This document shows positions 1 to 6,684 of a stretch of 9,883 nucleotides of DNA, in pieces. How positions within the stretch are numbered: the stretch's first letter is position 1; every line of letters begins with the position of its first letter. The notes below the pieces were generated by a model. That model did not search any database. It saw only the letters and a program-made list of their open reading frames with translations, and was not told where the DNA came from. This DNA is from Pseudomonadota bacterium. Its GTDB lineage: Bacteria > Pseudomonadota > Alphaproteobacteria > Reyranellales > Reyranellaceae. The position numbers were made by a program, and so were the translations under genes. The stretch covers positions 1-9,883 of the forward strand of contig JAEZHS010000423.1 of the NCBI GenBank assembly GCA_023436825.1, in the 5' to 3' direction.

Positions 1-834
1 GGTTCCGGCGGCGGCGGCGGCGGCGGTCTTGTCGGCGGGGGCGGCAACGTCATCGGATTCAACGGCTGAGGCGGTGGTGGCGGCGGCTATGCGGGCAGCG
101 GCGGCAGCGCTACGTTCGGCGGCAGCCCTCCAAGCGCCGGCGGTGGCGGTGGCGGCGGCGAATTCGGCAGCGGCGGCAACACAAGCGGCTTCGCTACCGG
201 CGGCGGCGGCGGCGGCGGCCAGCAGGGCGCCGGTGGCAATTCGACGAACACCGACAGCTCGGTATTTGCCATTGGCGGCGGCGGCGGTGGCGGAGCGACG
301 GCAAACGGCGGCAGCACGACGACCGCGAGCGGTGGTGCCGCTGGTGGGGCCCAAGGCGGTGCGGGCGGAAACAATAATGCAGCCGGCAGCAACGCAGCGG
401 CTGCGCTTGGCGGCGGCGGCGGTGGCGGGGACAGCGGCAACGGCGGCAACGGCGCCCTGTCCGGCGGCGGGGGCGGCGGCGGCAACGGTGGATCCGGTGG
501 CGCGGGCGGCATCGGTGGTGGTGGCGGCGGCGGCATGGCCGCTCTCGGCGTTGGAGGCAATGGCGGAGCCGGCGGCGACTTTGGCGGCGGCGGCGGAACG
601 GGCAATGGCAACAATACAGGTGGCGCCGGGGGCTTTGGCGGCGGTGGCGGCGGCGCGAGAACGATTACCTCCGGGACCGGCGGCGCAGGCGGCTTTGGCG
701 CGGGCGGCGGGGGCGGCACCAATGCCGGCGTCGGTGGCCAATACGGCGGACTGGGCGGCTCAGGCCGGGGGGCCGACGGCGGCGGCGGCGCGGCGCTGGG
801 CGGCGCGGTGTTCGTGCGCAGCGGCGGCAGCCTG
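1..834 (+). repeat. Polyglycine low-complexity coding region (GGC/GGN-rich)
   Basis: In frame 1 this region encodes long Gly runs broken by Ala, Ser, Asn, Thr and occasional Phe, in patterns such as GGFGGGGGG and GGSGGAGG. Trinucleotide GGC runs occur at about 7-24 and at 199-219 (seven units). Because the unit is three bases, slippage changes length without breaking the frame. The opposite strand and the other + frames stay open as Pro-rich or Ala-rich shadows only because of the base composition. Gly-rich blocks of this kind before PATR repeats are common in alphaproteobacterial autotransporters and are often mislabelled PE-PGRS. Confidence 0.8.
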
Positions 835-2208
835 ACCATCAACAATGGCAATTTCGCCGGCACCTACGGCGTCACCGGCGGCACCACGCCGGGCCAGGGT
901 GGCGCCACCGCCGGGCAGGCGCACGGCACCGTCATGTTCCTGGACGGCTTCGGCACGACAGCCATGAACATCGCCGGCGGCACGCAGACCCTGACGGGCA
1001 ACGACGCCTTGGCCGGCACCGGAGGGCTCACCAAGACCGGCAACGGAACACTGGCGCTGACCGGCGGCAATGCGAACTATCTCGGGGCCGTGTCGGTGAA
1101 CGGCGGTACGGTGGCGATTTCGGCGAACAACAGCCTTGGCGGCGGCATCGTCAGCCTGAATGGCGGCCGCCTGCGATTCGACGCCGCGATGTCGACGTCC
1201 CAGACCATCACGCTCCTCGGCGGCGGCGGCACCTTCGACACCAACGGCAATGCCGTGACAGTGTCGTCCAACATGATTGGCCCCGGTGCGACGCTGACGA
1301 AGGCGGGCGCCGGCACGCTGACCCTCACCGGCACGAACACCTACACGACCGCCACGTCCATCGATGCCGGCACGGTCTCGGTGTCGAGCGACGCCAATCT
1401 CGGCGATGCCGGGGCCGGCCTCATCTTCAACGGCGGCACCTTGCAGACGACGGCGAGCTTCACGACGGCGCGCGCCACCACGCTCAATGCCGGCGGCGGC
1501 ACCTTCGAAACGGTCACCGGCACCACGCTCACCTACAACGGCGCGATCGGCGGCACCGGCGGGCTCACCAAAGGCGGCAGCGGCACGCTGATCCTGACAG
1601 GCACCAACACCTATGGTGGGGGCACCACCATCAACGCCGGCACGCTCGCGATCTCGGCCGACAACAACCTCGGCGGCGCCGCCGGCGGGCTGACGCTGAA
1701 CGGCGGCACGCTGCAGACGACCGCCAGCTTCTCGACGTCGTGCACCACGACGCTCAGCGCCGACAGCACCATCGACACGGCCTCGGGCACCACGCTCACC
1801 CACGGCGGTGTCATCGACGGCGCCGGCGGGCTCAGCAAGACCGGCGGCGGCACGCTGATCGTCACCGCCGGCAACACCTATCTCGGCACGACGACGGTGT
1901 CGGCCGGCACGCTCCAGGTCGGCGACGGCGGCACGACCGGCACGCTGGGCGGCGGCGCGGTGACCAACAACGCGCAGCTCACCTTCAATCGCATCAACGA
2001 CTTCACGGTCGCCAACGCCATCGGCGGCACCGGTGCGCTGACCAAGGAAGGCGCCGGCGTCCTGACGCTGACCGGCAACAACACCTATAGCGGCACCACC
2101 ACCATCAACGCCGGCATGCTCGAGCTGGGCACCGGCGGCACTCTCGGCAACGGCGCCGGCGGGGTCGTCAACAACGCCATCCTGTCGTTCAACAGCACGG
2201 CGCGCTGA
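535..2208 (+). CDS. Autotransporter passenger, N-terminal fragment (Gly-rich plus PATR repeats)
   Basis: This is the first large open piece of the adhesin. From ATG 535 it encodes 557 residues, but the same frame is open back to 70 just after an in-frame TGA, so ATG 535 is simply the first ATG inside a Gly-rich run and has no obvious ribosome binding site; it is probably not a true start. Residues 1 to about 100 continue the polyglycine block and close with AALGGAVFVRSGGSLTI, the usual junction into PATR repeats in this family. Five repeats follow, each with a TLxLTGxNTYxG strand and an INAGTL-type strand, ending at VVNNAILSFNST. No signal peptide is present, so this piece alone could not be exported. 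It ends at a TGA produced by the frameshift near 2200. The one Cys (STSCTTT, about 1739-1741) sits where a neighbouring repeat has Ala. Confidence 0.55.
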   Translation: MAALGVGGNGGAGGDFGGGGGTGNGNNTGGAGGFGGGGGGARTITSGTGGAGGFGAGGGGGTNAGVGGQYGGLGGSGRGADGGGGAALGGAVFVRSGGSLTINNGNFAGTYGVTGGTTPGQGGATAGQAHGTVMFLDGFGTTAMNIAGGTQTLTGNDALAGTGGLTKTGNGTLALTGGNANYLGAVSVNGGTVAISANNSLGGGIVSLNGGRLRFDAAMSTSQTITLLGGGGTFDTNGNAVTVSSNMIGPGATLTKAGAGTLTLTGTNTYTTATSIDAGTVSVSSDANLGDAGAGLIFNGGTLQTTASFTTARATTLNAGGGTFETVTGTTLTYNGAIGGTGGLTKGGSGTLILTGTNTYGGGTTINAGTLAISADNNLGGAAGGLTLNGGTLQTTASFSTSCTTTLSADSTIDTASGTTLTHGGVIDGAGGLSKTGGGTLIVTAGNTYLGTTTVSAGTLQVGDGGTTGTLGGGAVTNNAQLTFNRINDFTVANAIGGTGALTKEGAGVLTLTGNNTYSGTTTINAGMLELGTGGTLGNGAGGVVNNAILSFNSTAR

Positions 2209-2408
2209 CGGTCGGCAACGCGATCACCGGGGCCGGCCTGGTCCGGCAGATCGGCAGCGGTACCACGACCCTCACCGGCATCAACAGCGCCACCGGCAGC
2301 ACCCTTGTCAGCGCCGGCACGCTGCGGCTCGGCGCCGGCTCGTCGATCGGGACGGGTGCGCTCGCCGTCAACGGCGGCACCCTGGAGCTCAATGGCAACG
2401 CGCAGACG

Positions 2409-5400
2409 GTGGCAGAGCTTTCCGGCACGGGCGGCTCCATCAACCTGGGCAGCGGCGGCCGCCTGACCACGGGCGTGCTGAGCGCCGGCGCCAGTACCGC
2501 TACGGTCATCACCGGCAATGGCAACTTCACCGTCGACGCCGGTGCCCTGTCGTTCACGCTCCGGGGCAACAACACCTATACCGGCACGACGACCGTCAGC
2601 TCCGGCCTGCTGGTCGTGGGCGACGGTACCACCAACGGCAGCCTCGGCAGCGGCAACGTCGTCAACAATGGCGCTCGCGCCTTCAACCGCAGCGACATCG
2701 TCACGGTCGCCAATGCGATCAGCGGCAGCGGCGCGGTGCGCCAGGCCGGCCCCGGCACGACCATCCTCACCGGCAGCAACAGCTACAGCGGCGGCACGAC
2801 GGTGAGCAACGGGACGCTGCAGGGCACGACGTCGAGCCTGCAGGGCGCCATCACCAACAACGCCAACGTGACGTTCGATCAAGCTTCTAACGGCACCTAT
2901 ACCGGCGCCATGTCGGGTGCCGGCGCGGTGACGGTGACCGGCGGCGGGACGGTGACGTTCTCGGGCGCCAACTCCTATGACGGCGGCACGACGGTATCGG
3001 GTGGCAGCACCTTGCAGGGCACGACGACCAGCCTGCAGGGCGATATCACCAACAACGCCACCGTCGCTTTCAACCAGGCCACCAACGGGACCTATGCCGG
3101 CACCATGTCGGGTTCCGGCGCGGTGACGGTGAGCGGCGGCGGGACGGTGACCTTCTCTCGCGCCAACACCTACGGTGGCGCCACGACGATCGATAGCGGC
3201 ACACTCGCCCTGACCGGCAACGCCAGCCTCGCGAGTTCTAGCGGCGTGACGGTGGCGGGTGGCGCCACCTTCGACGTCACCGGCAACACCAGCTTCACCA
3301 CCATCAGGAACCTGGCCGGCGCCGGCACCGTGCAGATCAACAACAGACTGATCGTCAGCAGCGCCTCGGGCACCTTCGCCGGCGTCATTGCTGGCAGCAA
3401 CCCCGCCACCTCCGGCCTCACCGTCGCCGGCGGCGGCACCTTCACCCTCACCGGCACCAACACCTACGTCGGCCTGACCCAGATCGACGCCGGCACCACG
3501 CTGGCGCTGAGCGGCTCGGGCTCGATCGCCAGCGCGTCCCTCATCGCCCTGGCCGGGTCAGCCACGTTCGACATCTCGCAGAAGACATCGGACGTCTCGG
3601 TGGATGGGTTGGCCGGCGGTGGCACCGTCAGCCTGGGCAGCAGGACGCTGACCAGCATCAGCGGGTCGTCCTTCAGCGGCGTCATCCAGGATGGCGGCAT
3701 CGGCGGCGGCACCGGCGGATCACTGATCGTCTCGGGCGCGGGCGGCCAGAACCTGGGCGGGGTCAACACCTATACCGGTTCGACCACGGTCACCGCCGGC
3801 GGGCTGCTCGTGCTGTCGGGCAACGGCAGCATCGCCTCGTCGAGCGGGCTCAACCTGTCGGGCGCCGGTGCCCAGCTCGACATCTCGGGCGCCAACGGCA
3901 ACGTCACCATCAAGGACCTGACGGGCGTCGCCGGCTCGATCATCCAGACCGGCACCAACTTCCTGGTGGTGGGCACCGCGAACTCGACGACCTTCGCCGG
4001 CGTGATCGACGACAGCAGTGCTGTCGGCGGCGGCCTCATCAAGCAGGGCAGCGGCACCCTCACGCTGAGCGGCGCCAATCTCTATACCGGCGGCACGCAA
4101 CTCAACGCCGGCACACTGGCGATCGCCAACAACAGCGCATTGGGCACCGGCGGGCTCACCTTCGCGGCCGGCACGACCTTGCAGGCGGTGGCGCCCGGGC
4201 TGTCGATCGGCAACGCCATGACGCTCGCCGCCTCCAGCGCGATCGACACCCAGGAGAACATACTCGTGCTGAGCGGCGTCCTGTCGGGTGGCGCCTTCAC
4301 CAAGATCGGCAACGGCACGCTGGTGCTGAGCGGCGTCAACACCTACACGGGCGGCGCCACGGTGTCGGCCGGCACCCTGCAGGGCACGACGGACAGCCTG
4401 CGCGGCAACATCCTCAACAATGCGGCGGTGAGCTTCGCCGGCGGCGGCACCTATGCCGGCAACATGTCGGGCATCGGCAGCCTGACGAAGGTCGGTCCCG
4501 GCACGCTGGTTCTGACCGGCAGCAACAGCTACAGCGGCGGCACGATGGTGACCGACGGCACCCTACAGGGCACGACATGGAGCCTGCAGGGCACCATCGT
4601 CAACAACGCCACTGTCGCCTTCAGCCAGGCCAGCACCGGCACCTATGCCGGCAACATGTCCGGCACGGGCGGTGTGACCATCGGCGGCGGCGGCACGGTG
4701 ATTTACACCGGCAACAACACCTATACCGGCGGCACGTCGATCGCCGCCGGCAGCACCCTGCAGCTTGGCAACGGCACGGCGGCGGGCGGCAGCCTGGTGG
4801 GCAACATCGCCAACAACGGGCTGCTGGTGTTCGACCAGCCAATGGCGGCGACCTACGGCGGGGTGATGTCGGGCAGCGGCGGCTTCACCTTGCAGCAGGG
4901 CATCGTGACGGTGACCGGCAACAACACCTACACCGGCGCGACGATGGTCAACGGCGGTATGCTGGTGGTGAACGGGTCGCTCGCCAGCGCGGTGACGTTG
5001 AACAACGGCAGCACCCTGGGCGGCACCGGCAACATCGGCGCACTGGTCGCCAACAATGCGATCATCGCGCCCGGCAACTCGATCGGCACGCTCACCGTCA
5101 ACGGCAACTTCAGCCAGACCGGCGGCACCTACGTCGTCGAGGCCAATGCCGCAGGCCAGAGCGACCGCATCAACGCCACGGGCACCGCCACCATCAACGG
5201 CGGCACGGTGCAGGTGGCGGCGGCGTCCGGCAGCTACGCCAACAGCACGACCTACACCATCCTCAACGCCACCGGCGGCGTCAGCGGCGCCTACTCCAAC
5301 GTTACCAGCAACTTCGCCTTCCTGACGCCGAGCCTCACCTACAACGTCAACAACGTGTTACTGACGCTCGCCCTGCAGGGCGCGGCCTTCTCCGGCTTCG

Positions 5401-6548
5401 GCGGCAACACCGGCAACCAGCGCGCGGTCGGCTCTGCGCTCGACCAGTCCTACACCAGCGCCACCGGCGACTTCGCCACCGTGATCGGCGCGCTGGCCGG
5501 GCTCAACACCCAGCAGGGCCCGTACGCCCTGAACCAGATCAGCGGCCAGCCCTATGCCGACTTCGGCACCTTCAACGTCGCCAACAACGCGCTGTTCATG
5601 AATGCGCTCGGCCAGCAGATGGCCCAGGCCCGTGAGGGCGCGCGCGGTGGGTCGGGCAGCGGCCAGCGCCAGGCGCTGGCCGAAGCGTGCGATATCGCCG
5701 CCTGCGATGGCGCGAGCCCCTTCAGCGTGTGGGGCAGCGTGCTGGGCGGCGTCGGTTCGGTGCAAGGCAACGGCAACAGCTCGACCTTCACCTACAATGT
5801 CGGCGGCGCGGCAGCCGGCATCGACTATCGCGTGAGCCCGAGCGTCCTGGTCGGGATCGGCGCCGGATACAGCAGCGGCACGCAGTGGGTCGACAGCTTC
5901 CAGGGGAAGGGCTTGTCCAACAGCGTCAGCGTCGCCGCCTATGCGTCATTCACGCAGTGGGGCGCCTACCTCGATGCGCTGGCGGGCTACGCCTACTCCA
6001 ACAACCAGCTGCAGCGGCAGATCTCGATCCCGAACCTGCAGCCGCGCACGGCCAACGGCAGCACCGGGGCCAACCAGTTCCTGGCGCAGGCCGAGGCCGG
6101 CTACAAGATCGGCCTCTACGCGCCGGCGGCCGCGAGCATCACGCCGTTCGCGCGGTTCCAGACGTCGAGCATCAACCAGGCGGCGTTCAACGAGTGGGGC
6201 GCCAACTCCTTGAGCCTGAACGTGGCGCAGCAGACGACGACGTCGGTGCGCACGGTGCTGGGCGCCGAGCTTGCGGCTGCCATCGGTTCGATGGACCTCG
6301 GGCTACGCCTGGGTTGGCTGCATGAGTATGCCGACACGGCACGGCCGGTGACGGCGGCGTTCGCCGGCGCACCGTCGGCCAACTTCACCGTCTACGGCGC
6401 GACGCCGCAGCGCGACGCAGCGGTGATCGGCTTCCAGGCCAGTGCCACTGTGGCCACCGCCACACAGCTCTACCTGCGTTACGACGGCGACATCGGCTCG
6501 GGCACAGACAATCATGCGCTCAATGTCGGCCTTCGCTTGAGCTGGTAG
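2409..6548 (+). CDS. Autotransporter, C-terminal fragment: PATR repeats plus outer-membrane beta-barrel
   Basis: This piece encodes 1,379 residues from a GTG at 2409. The same frame is open and in register with the passenger from about 2202, so the GTG is a nominal start with no convincing ribosome binding site. Residues 1 to about 850 hold about 11 of the 12 PATR repeats in this frame. Residues 886-895 (IAPGNSIGTL) and the following stretch with YTILNATGG and VTSNFAFL form the conserved segment before the barrel, thought to act as a folding core. Two Cys (1094, 1099) in ACDIAACDG mark the linker. Residues 1105-1379 match the autotransporter beta-barrel (PF03797-like): alternating aromatic strands such as FSVWGSVLGG, AAGIDYRVSPSVLVGIGAGY and LRYDGDIGSG, ending in LNVGLRLSW with the terminal aromatic residue recognised by the BAM machinery. 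Without the upstream signal peptide this piece alone could not reach the outer membrane. The family call is secure; the ligand is unknown. Confidence 0.85.
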   Translation: MAELSGTGGSINLGSGGRLTTGVLSAGASTATVITGNGNFTVDAGALSFTLRGNNTYTGTTTVSSGLLVVGDGTTNGSLGSGNVVNNGARAFNRSDIVTVANAISGSGAVRQAGPGTTILTGSNSYSGGTTVSNGTLQGTTSSLQGAITNNANVTFDQASNGTYTGAMSGAGAVTVTGGGTVTFSGANSYDGGTTVSGGSTLQGTTTSLQGDITNNATVAFNQATNGTYAGTMSGSGAVTVSGGGTVTFSRANTYGGATTIDSGTLALTGNASLASSSGVTVAGGATFDVTGNTSFTTIRNLAGAGTVQINNRLIVSSASGTFAGVIAGSNPATSGLTVAGGGTFTLTGTNTYVGLTQIDAGTTLALSGSGSIASASLIALAGSATFDISQKTSDVSVDGLAGGGTVSLGSRTLTSISGSSFSGVIQDGGIGGGTGGSLIVSGAGGQNLGGVNTYTGSTTVTAGGLLVLSGNGSIASSSGLNLSGAGAQLDISGANGNVTIKDLTGVAGSIIQTGTNFLVVGTANSTTFAGVIDDSSAVGGGLIKQGSGTLTLSGANLYTGGTQLNAGTLAIANNSALGTGGLTFAAGTTLQAVAPGLSIGNAMTLAASSAIDTQENILVLSGVLSGGAFTKIGNGTLVLSGVNTYTGGATVSAGTLQGTTDSLRGNILNNAAVSFAGGGTYAGNMSGIGSLTKVGPGTLVLTGSNSYSGGTMVTDGTLQGTTWSLQGTIVNNATVAFSQASTGTYAGNMSGTGGVTIGGGGTVIYTGNNTYTGGTSIAAGSTLQLGNGTAAGGSLVGNIANNGLLVFDQPMAATYGGVMSGSGGFTLQQGIVTVTGNNTYTGATMVNGGMLVVNGSLASAVTLNNGSTLGGTGNIGALVANNAIIAPGNSIGTLTVNGNFSQTGGTYVVEANAAGQSDRINATGTATINGGTVQVAAASGSYANSTTYTILNATGGVSGAYSNVTSNFAFLTPSLTYNVNNVLLTLALQGAAFSGFGGNTGNQRAVGSALDQSYTSATGDFATVIGALAGLNTQQGPYALNQISGQPYADFGTFNVANNALFMNALGQQMAQAREGARGGSGSGQRQALAEACDIAACDGASPFSVWGSVLGGVGSVQGNGNSSTFTYNVGGAAAGIDYRVSPSVLVGIGAGYSSGTQWVDSFQGKGLSNSVSVAAYASFTQWGAYLDALAGYAYSNNQLQRQISIPNLQPRTANGSTGANQFLAQAEAGYKIGLYAPAAASITPFARFQTSSINQAAFNEWGANSLSLNVAQQTTTSVRTVLGAELAAAIGSMDLGLRLGWLHEYADTARPVTAAFAGAPSANFTVYGATPQRDAAVIGFQASATVATATQLYLRYDGDIGSGTDNHALNVGLRLSW
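2819..3190 (+). repeat. Tandem duplication of a 65-residue passenger module (copies 1 and 2 of the LQGTT type)
   Basis: A unit starting LQGTTSSLQG at 2819 is followed directly by LQGTTTSLQG at 3014, a period of 195 bp (65 codons). The copies share LQGTTxSLQGxITNN, the NGTYxGxMSG core and GGGTVTFS, with about three quarters of residues identical by eye. DNA identity is visibly high, for example around the GGCGGGACGGTGAC block present in both. Confidence 0.8.
4379..4760 (+). repeat. Second tandem pair of LQGTT-type passenger modules (copies 3 and 4)
   Basis: A unit starting LQGTTDSLRG at 4379 is followed by LQGTTWSLQG at 4565, a period of 186 bp. The two share the NNAxVxF, GTYAGNMSG and GGGT or GPGT blocks and are clearly related to the pair at 2819-3190. 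The two pairs are separated by about 1.2 kb of other PATR repeats, so the module was duplicated locally and also copied or retained at a distance. Confidence 0.75.
5721..6548 (+). other. Autotransporter beta-barrel (translocator) domain
   Basis: This segment gives about 275 residues, the usual size for the 12-stranded translocator. It begins with FSVWGSVLGG and ends with LNVGLRLSW, with Trp as last residue. Strands alternate small and aromatic residues (AAYASFTQWGAYLDALAGYAY; LGLRLGWLHEY). It contains no stop codon or frameshift, in contrast to the damaged passenger upstream. Confidence 0.88.
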
Positions 6549-6643
6549 GTCGGTCCGTCAATGTTCGCGTCGCAGAATGGCCGCGGGGAGGCGTTGGCCC
6601 CTTTCCACCTCCGGATGTAGCCTGTTGCCGCAGCGCGCCCAGA

Positions 6644-6658
6644 CGGACTGCAAGTCCG
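6644..6658 (+). promoter_or_regulatory. Short hairpin in the leader of the Bug gene
   Basis: CGGACT (6644-6649), loop GCA, AGTCCG (6653-6658) forms a perfect six-base-pair stem. It ends 14 bases before the Shine-Dalgarno sequence. There is no T-run after it, so it is not a standard terminator; a leader structure or mRNA stabiliser is possible. It may also be chance in GC-rich DNA. Confidence 0.25.
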
Positions 6659-6672
6659 CGACGTGGCGCAGT

Positions 6673-6677
6673 GGAGG
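6673..6677 (+). promoter_or_regulatory. Ribosome binding site of the Bug receptor gene
   Basis: GGAGG lies seven bases before ATG 6685. This decides the start: the frame is open further upstream to an ATG at 6577, but that ATG lacks such a site and would put 36 unrelated residues before a normal signal peptide. Confidence 0.8.
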
Positions 6678-6684
6678 AAACATC

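Larger units (their letters stand above)
1021..4980 (+). repeat. Array of about 17 autotransporter-associated beta-strand (PATR) repeats
   Basis: The recurring signature is GxGTLxLTGxNTYxGGTTINAGTL, followed by a spacer of variable length. I count about 17 copies of the NTY-type strand: five before the frameshift and twelve after it, from TLALTGG near 1050 to IVTVTGNNTYTG near 4910-4935. Each copy is expected to add turns to a right-handed beta-helix passenger (PF12951/TIGR02601-type repeat). Several copies degrade the Tyr position (INSATG near 2281) or the leading strand (LGGVNTYTG near 3755-3780). Confidence 0.85.
1..6548 (+). pseudogene. Giant autotransporter adhesin gene, 5'-partial, interrupted by one nonsense codon and one frameshift
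   Basis: Taken together, this stretch reads as a single type Va autotransporter gene whose start and signal peptide lie upstream of the window. Frame 1 gives Gly-rich protein from base 1, meets TGA at 67-69, and continues as the same kind of protein from 70 to a TGA at 2206-2208. The protein then carries on without loss of repeat pattern in frame 3 from 2202 to the TAG at 6546-6548. Restoring one base near 2200 and one sense codon at 67 gives at least about 2,180 residues: polyglycine block, about 17 PATR repeats, pre-barrel segment and beta-barrel. The family is known to export its passenger through its own C-terminal barrel to the cell surface, usually for adhesion or aggregation; that role here is inference. 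The intact barrel and the absence of further lesions argue for recent decay or for sequence error. Confidence 0.7.
6549..6684. other. Intergenic gap between adhesin and Bug gene
   Basis: This 136-bp gap contains no convincing gene. A weak stem GGGG (6585-6588) with CCCC (6598-6601) followed by TTT could contribute to termination after the adhesin, but it is only four base pairs. I could not identify a clear -35/-10 promoter for the downstream gene. The part nearest the Bug start holds the hairpin and ribosome binding site listed separately. Confidence 0.5.

Noticed and set aside
1..834. PE-PGRS protein of mycobacteria
   Set aside because: The Gly-rich block leads into PATR repeats and a Gram-negative outer-membrane barrel, so the similarity is compositional only.
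29..835. 268-residue Ala-rich open frame in frame 2, which could have bypassed the TGA at 67
   Set aside because: The encoded protein is low-complexity Ala/Arg, unlike any passenger, whereas frame 1 is Gly-rich on both sides of the TGA and leads directly into PATR repeats.
87..863. Long Pro-rich open frame on the minus strand opposite the Gly-rich block
   Set aside because: It is the reverse complement of GGN/GCC codons. It has no ribosome binding site or recognisable domain and the plus frame joins a genuine autotransporter.
760..1803. 347-residue open frame on the minus strand within the passenger
   Set aside because: Arg/Gly/Ala-rich shadow caused by high GC; the plus frame carries clear PATR repeats.
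2819..4760. CRISPR-like direct repeats
   Set aside because: The repeats are long coding modules in frame with no short identical repeat and unique spacer pattern, and no cas genes are present.
6640..6675. Resemblance to the anticodon arm of tRNA-Cys (CTGCAAG loop with GGA/TCC stem) and a following GTGGCGCAGTGG like a D-arm
   Set aside because: There is no T-arm with GTTCGA, no acceptor stem pairing and the pieces are in the wrong order, so it is a chance hairpin.
6577..6684. Upstream ATG start for the Bug receptor
   Set aside because: It lacks a ribosome binding site and would place 36 non-signal residues before a standard signal peptide; GGAGG supports ATG 6685.
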